A stretch of 6,874 nucleotides of DNA from Verrucomicrobiales bacterium (GCA_003527555.1 DPWT01000023.1:1-6874), one strand, 5' to 3'. Counted from the stretch's first letter, positions 1 to 6,811 are shown. Notes: generated by a model from the sequence alone, not told the origin. Translations and numbers: made by a program.

Positions 1-6
1 AAAGCA

Positions 7-1770
7 ATGACTATCTGGAATCCCCTACTCACTTTATTAAGTATTCTCGGCTCACTCGGCATCTTTCTCTACGGCATGAAAATAATGTCAGAGGGAATCC
101 AGAAAGCCGCGGGAAACGGGCTACGCCACGCATTGGCAACCATGACCCACAACAGACTTAGCTCTGTTTTCACCGGATTTTTTACCACTTCCCTAGTTCA
201 ATCATCATCAGCTACTACGGTGCTTGTCGTGAGCTTTGCCAATGCTGGACTTCTCACTTTAACAGCTTCCATCGGAGTTATTATGGGTGCAAATTTGGGC
301 ACCACAATCACGGCTTGGCTTATTGCTTGGATAGGTAAATTCAGTATCGCTAAAATAGCCCTACCCATCATCGGTATCGGTTTGCCGATGTTCTTTATCG
401 GAAAAGAAAAAATCAAGGCCTACGGGGAGAGCCTTATCGGATTTGGTCTCCTTTTCACAGGCTTGTCATATCTCAAGAAATCAGTCCCTGACCTCAAAGG
501 AGGCGTTAAGGAAAACGAAGCTTTGCAACAAAGTATCCAAGACATCATCGAGGTGCTCAACGGATTCGGATACGGCTCGATTGTTCTTTTTCTGATCGCA
601 GGCATCATCCTTACATTAATCGTACAATCATCATCCGCCGCAATGGCAATCACGATAACGTGCGCATGGAATGGATGGTTTGGCGCCGACCCCTACGAAG
701 CTTTCAAGATTTCTGCCGCGGTCGTACTTGGTGAAAACATTGGCACCACCGTTACAGCGTGGCTTGCATCAATAGGTACTAATGTGAATGCAAAACGTGC
801 TGCACGCGCACACTTCGTGTTCAATGTCATAGGAACTGTCTGGGCATTGATTTTATTCATCCCGATGACAACTATGATATGGGGCCTTACCGATCTTTTC
901 CCGCAAGAGGTCGTGGAGGTTAAAATAGCTAATGCTGGTGATGGTGTTGGCAATCTTGCGATTGTCGCTTTTGCGGTCGCCCTATTCCACACCACATTTA
1001 ACCTATTAAATATTCTGCTACTGCTCTGGTTTGTTCCTCAAATTGCAAATATAGTGCGTTCTTGGGTGAAAAACCCAAAGGAACAAGACAATCAGACACA
1101 CCTACGTTACATTTCTCAAAATCTAGTCGACCTCGGAGAGCTCAACATTGCTGAGGCTGAAAACGCCATTCGTAATATGTCCCAATTAGGCGTGGATATG
1201 ATCAACGGTTTCATTGATGTGCTGGAGCATCCATCCGATGATATGTCCAAACAGGTATCAGCATTGAAGAAAATTGAAGATGAGTCTGATCTCATGTTAC
1301 AGGAGATTACAGAGTATCTTGTGCGTTGTTCATCAAAGGATATTGGACCTCAAAACGCTGCTAAAATTGCAGGTATGTTGCGCATCACCCAAGAGATTGA
1401 GGAATATATTGATTGCATCTACCGCCTCGTCAAACTCAACGAACGCCGCTATAAAAAAGATCGTCAGTTCCCACCAGAACAACAAGAGACAATCAGAGAG
1501 TATGCAGGCAACACAGCAAGGTTCATCGAGTTCGCACACAAGCACCTACTCGCTGGTGTTTCAGATAGCGCGCTATCAAAAGCAGAAGCGATGGAGAACA
1601 CTTCAGATGCAATGCGTAAAAAACTGAATAAAAGTGCAATGGAACGTATGGCCGATGACGGCGACGTGAAATTAGAAATGATTAATATCAACATCAACAA
1701 TCACTTTGAGGCTATCTCCAACCACGCATTAAATATTGTCCAAACAGACCGAGTGCTTGGTGAAAGCTAA
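7..1770 (+). CDS. Na+/phosphate cotransporter family protein with C-terminal PhoU-like domain (NptA/YjbB type)
   Basis: A predicted inner-membrane protein of 587 residues that probably moves phosphate with sodium. The membrane part shows the internal duplication of the Na/Pi cotransporter family: QSSSATT (about residues 65-71) with GANLGTT (94-100), and again QSSSAAM (207-213) with GENIGTT (242-248). Both halves contain hydrophobic segments, and H-x-x-FN motifs recur at about 269-273 and 328-332. From about residue 365 to the end the protein is hydrophilic and helical, as expected for the PhoU-like tail of this family. The start at 7 places the usual LGIFLYGMKIMSEG segment close to the N-terminus, as in relatives, but only six bases precede it, so upstream signals and a longer start cannot be excluded. 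No obvious terminator follows. Family assignment is firm. Phosphate as the substrate, and a transport rather than regulatory role, are inferred from the family. Confidence 0.9.
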   Translation: MTIWNPLLTLLSILGSLGIFLYGMKIMSEGIQKAAGNGLRHALATMTHNRLSSVFTGFFTTSLVQSSSATTVLVVSFANAGLLTLTASIGVIMGANLGTTITAWLIAWIGKFSIAKIALPIIGIGLPMFFIGKEKIKAYGESLIGFGLLFTGLSYLKKSVPDLKGGVKENEALQQSIQDIIEVLNGFGYGSIVLFLIAGIILTLIVQSSSAAMAITITCAWNGWFGADPYEAFKISAAVVLGENIGTTVTAWLASIGTNVNAKRAARAHFVFNVIGTVWALILFIPMTTMIWGLTDLFPQEVVEVKIANAGDGVGNLAIVAFAVALFHTTFNLLNILLLLWFVPQIANIVRSWVKNPKEQDNQTHLRYISQNLVDLGELNIAEAENAIRNMSQLGVDMINGFIDVLEHPSDDMSKQVSALKKIEDESDLMLQEITEYLVRCSSKDIGPQNAAKIAGMLRITQEIEEYIDCIYRLVKLNERRYKKDRQFPPEQQETIREYAGNTARFIEFAHKHLLAGVSDSALSKAEAMENTSDAMRKKLNKSAMERMADDGDVKLEMINININNHFEAISNHALNIVQTDRVLGES

Positions 1771-2072
1771 CAATATGGGTTTTTACAACGGCTAGGTTTC
1801 TCCCATACACGCGTCATCTAGTCGGCCCATGGTTACCTTCCTCGCCTCAGTGGGCCATCAGCTTTAGTTCATCTCATACGGTTGCCTCTGACTAAGCTAA
1901 TCATTACTTCATTGAGATTTTCACATAACCAACAAACAGCGCCAACACGTTATATGGTCACTGCCTACAAGCCTGTCCGATTACTTTAAATACTTCAACT
2001 CGCTGAGATCTATACCGATTCCCCCCCATTTCGCTTGATATCTACGGCTGTCTATGCGATTCCCCCGCCCGT
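1771..2072. other. 302-bp intergenic region, no recognisable gene; weak inverted repeats
   Basis: No convincing gene is visible between the transporter and hisS. The only plus-strand ATG reading frames lying wholly inside the gap that I found are 6-12 codons long. Several short inverted repeats lie in the first 130 bases: TATGGG/CCCATA (1774-1779 with 1802-1807), CGGCTAG/CTAGTCG (1789-1795 with 1818-1824, one G-U), GGCCCA/TGGGCC (1824-1829 with 1851-1856), and a bulged GCTTTAGT/ACTAAGC (1861-1868 with 1891-1897). None is followed by a T-run, so none looks like an intrinsic terminator. Repeats this short are expected by chance in 300 bases. I see no T-box motif and no riboswitch that I recognise. 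A hisS promoter must lie here or further upstream, but no good -35/-10 pair stands out. Confidence 0.7.
2009..2070 (+). repeat. C-rich imperfect direct repeat immediately upstream of hisS
   Basis: Two copies of TCTAT-(1-2 nt)-CGATTCCCCC occur, at 2009-2027 and 2051-2070. The 10-base core CGATTCCCCC is identical and starts at 2016 and 2057, 41 bases apart. The second copy ends two bases before the hisS ATG, in the position where a ribosome-binding site would normally lie. The sequence fact is direct; a role in hisS transcription or translation control is only inferred from the position. Confidence 0.55.
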
Positions 2073-3362
2073 ATGGCCGATCAACGTTTCCAGTCCCTAC
2101 CCGGATTTCGAGATTTCACTCCTCGTGACTGCGCGATTCGCAACTACCTGTTCACTACATGGCGACAAGTAGCGCATCGCTACGGCTTCACCGAGTACGA
2201 GGCCCCAATCGTTGAGCCAACTGAACTTTATCTGAAAAAGACAGGTGGCGAACTAACTGGACAGCTATTTCGTTTTGAAGATCAAGGTGGCCGTGATATC
2301 ACCCTGCGCCCAGAGCTAACCGCTTCCCTTGCGCGTATTGTAGGTGCTAATCAACGTGACTTCCCCAAACCCCTGAAATGGTTTCAAATCGGCCCCTGCT
2401 TTCGTTATGAAAAACCACAAAAAGGGCGCGGGCGTGAGTTTATACAGTTCAACGCCGACATACTCGGCGAAGCATCGTCATCAGCTGATGCCGAATTAAT
2501 CTCGCTAGCCATTGATACGATGCTTGCACTCGGTTTTAAAGAGGATGATTTTGTAATTCGAGCATCAGATCGCGAGAGCTGGCTTGGTTTTTGTTCTGCA
2601 AATCAGATATCAGATACAGCAGGTTTTCTGCCGCTGATTGACCGCCTCGAGAAGATCAAGCCTGAAATCCTTGACAAAAAACTCGCTGAGTTCGGGGTGA
2701 CACGTGAGCTTGTTGATGCATTCATAGCCAACCCAGAAAATGCCTCAGCTGCCTTTCGTGAGATTCAGGATAACTTAAATGCACGCGGCCTGGGGCAGTT
2801 CCTTGAACTTGATCTTACCATAGTTCGAGGGTTAGCTTACTACACTGGCGCTGTCTTTGAAATATTTGATAAGAAAAAATCCATGCGTGCGGTTGCTGGC
2901 GGAGGACGCTACGACGGTCTGCTCTCTACACTCTCAGATGGCGCTGCCGATCTTCCTGCGACAGGCTTTGCAATGGGAGATATGGTTATCCGTAACTTTA
3001 TTGAAGAGACACCTAACGCCAAAATGGCAATGGAGGCGTGGATGCAACGCAATCCAGCATGTGATGTCTATATTGTGGTCGCTGATGAGTCGAAACGGCC
3101 AGATACTCTCAGAATCCTGTCCGAGCTGCGCAATGCAGGGATCCATTCAGACTTCAGCATGTCACAGCTAAATGTTGGCAAGCAGTTCAAAAAAGCCGAA
3201 CAATCTGGTGCACGCTTAGCACTGGTCATTGGTTCAGAGTTTCCTGAAATGCAACTTAAGACCTTATTATTCCGCACAGAGGAAACCATTCATCCAAACA
3301 CAGATCTCATCGAATCAATTAAGAAACACCTCGACTCTCCCGATGGGCCCCTAATCGCCTAG
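2073..3362 (+). CDS. hisS: Histidyl-tRNA synthetase (HisRS), class II
   Basis: A 429-residue cytoplasmic enzyme that attaches histidine to tRNA(His). Visible elements in order: the N-terminal LPGFRDF; the motif 1 region (about 43-60); TLRPELT (77-83); motif 2 starting FRYEKPQKGRGREF (110-123); the HisRS-specific histidine motif RGLAYYTG (252-259), where R252 matches the catalytic arginine; the second histidine motif with motif 3, AGGGRYDGL (275-283); and a C-terminal anticodon-binding domain (about 330-425) containing VGKQFKKAEQSG. This last domain separates it from HisZ, the shorter regulatory paralogue of histidine biosynthesis. The ATG at 2073 is the only plausible start: the frame is open back to a TGA at 2004 but offers no other ATG or GTG. 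No Shine-Dalgarno sequence precedes it; the upstream bases are C-rich. aspS follows after 36 bp, so the two are probably cotranscribed, a common bacterial pairing. Confidence 0.96.
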   Translation: MADQRFQSLPGFRDFTPRDCAIRNYLFTTWRQVAHRYGFTEYEAPIVEPTELYLKKTGGELTGQLFRFEDQGGRDITLRPELTASLARIVGANQRDFPKPLKWFQIGPCFRYEKPQKGRGREFIQFNADILGEASSSADAELISLAIDTMLALGFKEDDFVIRASDRESWLGFCSANQISDTAGFLPLIDRLEKIKPEILDKKLAEFGVTRELVDAFIANPENASAAFREIQDNLNARGLGQFLELDLTIVRGLAYYTGAVFEIFDKKKSMRAVAGGGRYDGLLSTLSDGAADLPATGFAMGDMVIRNFIEETPNAKMAMEAWMQRNPACDVYIVVADESKRPDTLRILSELRNAGIHSDFSMSQLNVGKQFKKAEQSGARLALVIGSEFPEMQLKTLLFRTEETIHPNTDLIESIKKHLDSPDGPLIA

Positions 3363-3398
3363 CGGATCTCTAGTTTCACCATTTACTACAAAAACGAA

Positions 3399-5195
3399 AT
3401 GCGAACGCATACCTGCAACGAAATCAATCATTCCAATATCAGCGAAACCGTAACTCTGATTGGCTGGGTCAATTCAAACCGAGATCATGGTGGAGTTGCC
3501 TTCATTGACCTACGTGATCGTGAAGGCATGACCCAATGCGTTTTCCGCCCAGAAGAAAATGCTGAGGCTGCTGAATTGGCGAAAACCTTACGCAGTGAAG
3601 ACATGATCCAAGTGACAGGCCTTGTCGAAAAACGCCCTGAAATCGATGGCGTCTCGACTGTGAACCCTGACATGCAGACTGGGTCCATTGAAATATCTGC
3701 CAGTAAACTAACGATTATCAATAAGTCCGAGGTTCTTCCCTTTCAGCTAGACAAAGAACTTTCCAACGAGGACTTACGGATGAAATATCGTTACTTAGAC
3801 ATCCGCCGTGAACGGATGACTAAGAATTTACGCCAGCGTCACCGCATCACTCAATCCACACGTAACTTCCTCGACGAAGAAGGCTTTTGTGAAATCGAGA
3901 CGCCCATTCTGTCAAAATCAACACCTGAAGGCGCTCGAGATTTTCTTGTGCCCTCGCGTATGCAACCAGGTAAATTCTACGCACTGCCTCAAGCTCCTCA
4001 GCAATACAAACAGCTACTCATGTGTGGTGGTATGGAAAAGTATTTCCAAATTGCGCGCTGTTTCCGTGATGAAGATCTTCGCGCTGATCGCCAACCTGAG
4101 TTCACACAGATTGACGTAGAGGCCTCGTTTGTCACTCCGGATGACATGCACACACTAATTGAGGGCTTGTTAAGTAAGGTTTTCAAAAAGTCTCTTGATG
4201 TTGATATCCCCAAGAAATTTGATCGTATTACTTACAACGACGCCATGAACACCTATGGCTCGGACAAACCTGACAGACGATTCGAGTATCATCTCACTGA
4301 TCTCAGCGAAGAGCTAAAGGACTGTGAATTTCGCGTGTTTTCGGGAGCCATTTCTGACGGCGGTGTAGTCAAGGCAATCAACGCAAAGGGTTTTGCAAGT
4401 GCCACCCAAGGTCAAATTGAGAAACTCACTCAGACAGCCATTGAAGCAGGATCGAAGGGATTGGCATACATCCAGGCACGCGAGGAGGATCGTTCAACTT
4501 GGCGCTCTCCATTCGTCAAACGCATGACCGATATTGAAGTAGAAGCTCTTCGTGAAAAACTCAATATTGAGCCCGGTGACCTCATACTCTTTGGTGCTGG
4601 TGATTGGGAAACAGTATGTGAAGTCTTAGGACGTATCAGATTATGCTGCGCTGATTTACAAAATGTTCTAGAGGAAAATAACGATTTGGATTTTCTCTGG
4701 GTCACCGAGTTCCCGTTACTAGGATTCGATGAAGAGGAAGGCAAGTGGAATGCTGTGCACCACCCATTTACTCGTCCTATCCCTGAGGATGAAGATAAAC
4801 TCAAGTCAGGTGAATACGCTGGGCTCAGAGCACAAGCATATGACGTAATTCTAAATGGATATGAATTAGGTGGTGGATCAATCCGGATTCATGAAGCTGA
4901 ATTACAATCTGCCATGTTTACAGCCCTCGGTGTTACCGAGGAAGAAAAGAAGAGTATGTTTGGGCACATCCTTGAGGCATTTAAATTTGGAGCCCCACCT
5001 CATGGAGGTATAGCCCTCGGATTGGATCGTCTCGCTATGCTGGTTTGTGGTGAGGAATCAATACGTGAGGTTATAGCTTTTCCAAAAAACAACAAAGGAA
5101 TAGACATTATGTCAGCCTCACCCGCTGAGGTGGATACACTCCAACTCCGCGAACTGCGTATCCAATCAAAAGTCAAAGAAAAGCCCGATAGCTAA
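3399..5195 (+). CDS. aspS: Aspartyl-tRNA synthetase (AspRS), bacterial type, probably non-discriminating
   Basis: A 598-residue class IIb synthetase charging tRNA(Asp), close to the usual bacterial length of about 590. The N-terminal OB-fold anticodon-binding domain (about 1-105) contains NRDHGG (27-32). The catalytic domain shows YRYLDIRRE (131-139), PEGARDFLVPSR (176-187), QAPQQYKQLLM (198-208), motif 2 with CFRDEDLRADRQPEFTQID (221-239) and motif 3 GIALGLDRLAML (537-548). The insertion at about 290-400 fits the bacterial GAD domain. H30 stands where discriminating enzymes such as the E. coli one have leucine and where known non-discriminating enzymes have histidine, suggesting that it also aspartylates tRNA(Asn). 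The start MRTHTC matches family N-termini, although the bases before it are A-rich with no Shine-Dalgarno sequence. Its TAA overlaps the stop of the convergent hemF by 4 bp, and no terminator is visible between them. Confidence 0.96.
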   Translation: MRTHTCNEINHSNISETVTLIGWVNSNRDHGGVAFIDLRDREGMTQCVFRPEENAEAAELAKTLRSEDMIQVTGLVEKRPEIDGVSTVNPDMQTGSIEISASKLTIINKSEVLPFQLDKELSNEDLRMKYRYLDIRRERMTKNLRQRHRITQSTRNFLDEEGFCEIETPILSKSTPEGARDFLVPSRMQPGKFYALPQAPQQYKQLLMCGGMEKYFQIARCFRDEDLRADRQPEFTQIDVEASFVTPDDMHTLIEGLLSKVFKKSLDVDIPKKFDRITYNDAMNTYGSDKPDRRFEYHLTDLSEELKDCEFRVFSGAISDGGVVKAINAKGFASATQGQIEKLTQTAIEAGSKGLAYIQAREEDRSTWRSPFVKRMTDIEVEALREKLNIEPGDLILFGAGDWETVCEVLGRIRLCCADLQNVLEENNDLDFLWVTEFPLLGFDEEEGKWNAVHHPFTRPIPEDEDKLKSGEYAGLRAQAYDVILNGYELGGGSIRIHEAELQSAMFTALGVTEEEKKSMFGHILEAFKFGAPPHGGIALGLDRLAMLVCGEESIREVIAFPKNNKGIDIMSASPAEVDTLQLRELRIQSKVKEKPDS

Positions 5196-6211
5196 CTATG
5201 GTTCTTGAGCGTTGGGGGAATTACACTACCTGATGCTTGCAACTTGAGAGCCTCAGGATGCTTTCCGTAGTGGTTGCGCACAACCTCTGCTAATTGTCCT
5301 CGCGTCTCATCGTTCACCTCTCCTGTCTCCGGGAGGCTACCAATCAGTGCTGCGAGCAACTCATCCTGGGGGTGCTCCATTTGACTTTGCCAGCTCAGGA
5401 GTATCTTCTTGTTAACATAACTTGGAAGAGAACCCATAATACCTTGGTCATTTTGGTCGTGCACCATAAGTCCTGATGTCGTGCCTCGATCCAGTGTCAA
5501 AACTTGGAAAAAATATAGTGTGTGATAATCTAGTTGATTATGCTTATCTTCCTCTGTAATCGTAGCCCTATTTTCAAGTGCCTGTTGAAAAATCCTGAGG
5601 TAAGTAGCAATTACCTGCTTTCCAATATCGCGGGCTAATGCTAAATCAGCCTCAAAATCACCAGATTGGTATTTCTCAAGATAGAAATGAGTAGCACCTC
5701 GGTGTCTGTCTAGCGTCGGGATATAAAAATATTTCTTCCCCTCCTCTAATGCCTGATTGATATTTGTGGGGCTTGTGTCCGCAAGAGATTTCTCAAAGGC
5801 CTCTGCATCTTCTGGATAGAAAATTGCTGGATTAAGATCCGCCATCAAGCGCCAGTATCCATTACCATCTCTCATTTCTGTCCAGCTAATATGCATATGC
5901 ACTGATGGTGCATGCGGATTACAGGGATGAATAATTGTAGAAATTGCAGTCGCCGATGACAGCGCCTTATTTGGCATATCGTCATAGTGAATATGAGATA
6001 CATTCACAGAGGCTCGGTTAAAAACGCTGTTACCCGTGGTGGAGTAACGGTTTCCTCCACCGTGTATGCCGCCGTCACGCAACCAGTCAAACCTAACAAA
6101 CCCTCGATCTTCACCGACGCCAGAAGCAACAGCCTCGAGCCCCCTAACGAACTCCGACTGCAGCTGTTGGACAAGCTGAGTGGCATCACCTGCACGATTC
6201 ACTAAAGACAT
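5192..6211 (-). CDS. hemF: Divergent oxygen-dependent coproporphyrinogen III oxidase homologue (HemF family)
   Basis: A 339-residue protein of the aerobic coproporphyrinogen III oxidase family, which converts coproporphyrinogen III to protoporphyrinogen IX in heme synthesis. Family landmarks are HGGGNRYS (50-57), VNVSHIH (69-75), HPCNPHAPSVH (95-105), ADLNP (124-128, retaining the conserved aspartate), HRG (170-172) and LDRGTTSGL (240-248). Two normally conserved blocks differ. The segment after the HPxNPxxPxxH motif reads MHIS (106-109) where the E. coli and human enzymes have an NxR pattern that includes the conserved active-site arginine. The glycine-rich GGxFFDD block is replaced by ATHFYLEK (173-180). 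It is longer than E. coli HemF (299 residues), mainly at the C-terminus, which has an extra tail of about 40-50 residues. It is either a distinct working subfamily or a paralogue with changed activity. The gene is divergent from the ABM-like gene and convergent with aspS, overlapping its stop by 4 bp. Confidence 0.85.
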   Translation of the reverse strand: MSLVNRAGDATQLVQQLQSEFVRGLEAVASGVGEDRGFVRFDWLRDGGIHGGGNRYSTTGNSVFNRASVNVSHIHYDDMPNKALSSATAISTIIHPCNPHAPSVHMHISWTEMRDGNGYWRLMADLNPAIFYPEDAEAFEKSLADTSPTNINQALEEGKKYFYIPTLDRHRGATHFYLEKYQSGDFEADLALARDIGKQVIATYLRIFQQALENRATITEEDKHNQLDYHTLYFFQVLTLDRGTTSGLMVHDQNDQGIMGSLPSYVNKKILLSWQSQMEHPQDELLAALIGSLPETGEVNDETRGQLAEVVRNHYGKHPEALKLQASGSVIPPTLKNHS

Positions 6212-6217
6212 ATCAAC

Positions 6218-6246
6218 ATTATAGTCTTACTCTCTCTGATTAAAAA
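6218..6246 (-). promoter_or_regulatory. Candidate hemF promoter giving a leaderless transcript
   Basis: On the minus strand a perfect TATAAT lies at 6223-6218, six bases before the hemF ATG (6211-6209). A TTTTTA 17 bases further upstream (6246-6241) is a weak -35, matching 3 of 6 consensus bases. Transcription normally begins about seven bases after the -10, which here is the A of the start codon, so the mRNA would have no leader. The -10 match is direct; use as a promoter is inferred. Confidence 0.5.
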
Positions 6247-6267
6247 GCTCTGATATATATTGATACG

Positions 6268-6275
6268 ATTATACT
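6268..6275. promoter_or_regulatory. Overlapping -10 elements on both strands in the hemF/ABM intergenic region
   Basis: The eight bases ATTATACT read as TATAAT on the minus strand (6273-6268, toward hemF) and TATACT on the plus strand (6270-6275, toward the ABM-like gene), sharing a TATA core. Predicted starts are near 6261 on the minus strand (about 50-nt hemF leader) and near 6282 on the plus strand (about 22-nt leader). Neither has a good -35. The TATAAT toward hemF is exactly 50 bp upstream of the proximal one, so hemF may have two promoters. The direct repeat CTCTGAT (6234-6240 and 6248-6254) lies beside it and could bind a regulator. Confidence 0.4.
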
Positions 6276-6303
6276 TGGAGTAAAGAAAACGCGTTGTATA
6301 AAA

Positions 6304-6669
6304 ATGCACATGTTACATGATAATTGCTGCACCATAGTTCCCTATTTCGATGTTACTGACGATAAGTTAGACCAATTTAAAGCTCTGCTTCCTGCTATGG
6401 TTGAGCAGACCAAACAAGAACCACTCTGCATGTTTTATGGTTTCACCATACACGAAAATACCGTGCATTGCCGTGAGGGATATGAAAATGCTGAGGGCGT
6501 ACTACATCACATCGAAAAAATCGGGCCGTTACTTGAACAAGCACTTTCAATTTCTGAACTCATTCGCCTCGAAATTCATGGCCCAGCACAAGAGTTGGAA
6601 AAACTCCAAGAACCACTAGCCGAGCTAAACCCAAGCTACTATGCCACTGAACTGGGTTTCAGGCGATAG
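6304..6669 (+). CDS. Small conserved protein, ABM/dimeric alpha-beta-barrel-like, function unknown
   Basis: A 121-residue soluble protein without signal peptide or membrane segment. Its pattern fits the antibiotic biosynthesis monooxygenase-like fold: an N-terminal strand (CCTIVPYFDV), a helix (KLDQFKALLPAMVEQTK), a strand pair around MFYGFTIHENTVHCREGYE, then AEGVLHHIEKIGPLLEQAL. A C-terminal block (LEIHGPAQELEKLQEPLAELNP) resembles uncharacterised proteins I recall from aquatic bacteria. ABM-fold proteins include quinol monooxygenases and IsdG-type heme-degrading enzymes, but I cannot identify the N-W-H triad of IsdG, so a heme role is not supported by residues. The start could be the ATG at 6304 or at 6310, two codons later. 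No Shine-Dalgarno sequence is within reach of either; GGAG at 6277-6280 is too far. It is divergent from hemF across 92 bp, which allows shared regulation. Reality of the gene is well supported; function is not. Confidence 0.8.
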   Translation: MHMLHDNCCTIVPYFDVTDDKLDQFKALLPAMVEQTKQEPLCMFYGFTIHENTVHCREGYENAEGVLHHIEKIGPLLEQALSISELIRLEIHGPAQELEKLQEPLAELNPSYYATELGFRR

Positions 6670-6775
6670 ATTGATAGGAAATATAAGTCCCCCGCTCGTC
6701 CGCCATGAAAGTTACGACTGACATGACGTATCAAAGTCATTCAAGTTAGCGTTTTCAGATTCTATATCTTTAGAC
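6670..6775. other. Gap between the ABM-like gene and the tRNA terminator; weak stem-loop
   Basis: No gene is seen. A possible stem-loop pairs CTGACATGAC (6718-6727) with GTCAT (6736-6740) and GTTAG (6745-6749), with a four-base bulge and one G-U pair, followed by CGTTTT. It might end the transcript of the ABM-like gene, but the tail is short and the stem imperfect, so it is not called as a terminator. Confidence 0.3.
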
Positions 6776-6811
6776 AAAAAAGCTCTATAAGCGATGTGCT
6801 TACAGAGCTTT
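6776..6811 (-). terminator. Rho-independent terminator of the tRNA-fMet gene
   Basis: A 14-bp stem joins 6779-6792 with 6798-6811 around a 5-base loop. Read on the minus strand it is fully paired with a single G-U (6803 with 6787) and is followed by six Ts (6781-6776). Read on the plus strand the same position becomes an A-C mismatch and the T-run is only three bases, so it is oriented for minus-strand transcription. It begins four bases after the CCA end of the tRNA gene. Confidence 0.88.

Noticed and set aside
1274..1627. A 117-codon open frame on the plus strand inside the transporter gene.
   Set aside because: It is out of frame with a clearly conserved PhoU-like region, and its translation has no recognisable motif.
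1829..1989. Two tiny reading frames beginning M-V-T (1829-1867 and 1954-1989) in the intergenic region.
   Set aside because: Eleven and twelve codons, no ribosome-binding site, and unrelated after the third codon; expected by chance.
2016..2070. G-quadruplex or i-motif from the C-runs upstream of hisS.
   Set aside because: The runs are in two clusters about 30 bases apart, too far for a compact four-run structure.
1771..2072. A T-box leader ahead of the hisS-aspS pair, as in many Gram-positive bacteria.
   Set aside because: The conserved T-box sequence and a terminator with T-run are both absent.
2054..2130. An ATG at 2054 opening an out-of-frame reading frame of 24 codons that overlaps the hisS start, as a possible leader peptide.
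   Set aside because: It contains a single histidine codon near its end, no attenuator hairpin is visible, and the frame looks like chance.
2073..3362. HisZ, the regulatory paralogue of HisRS, as the product.
   Set aside because: The protein has both histidine motifs, the catalytic arginine and the C-terminal anticodon-binding domain that HisZ lacks.
5229..5257. CCTGA/TCAGG inverted repeat just downstream of aspS as its terminator.
   Set aside because: Only five pairs, a long loop, no T-run, and it lies inside the hemF coding region.
6304..6669. IsdG-type heme monooxygenase identity for the ABM-like protein, tempting because hemF is next to it.
   Set aside because: The characteristic N-W-H residues cannot be placed, and the protein contains no tryptophan.
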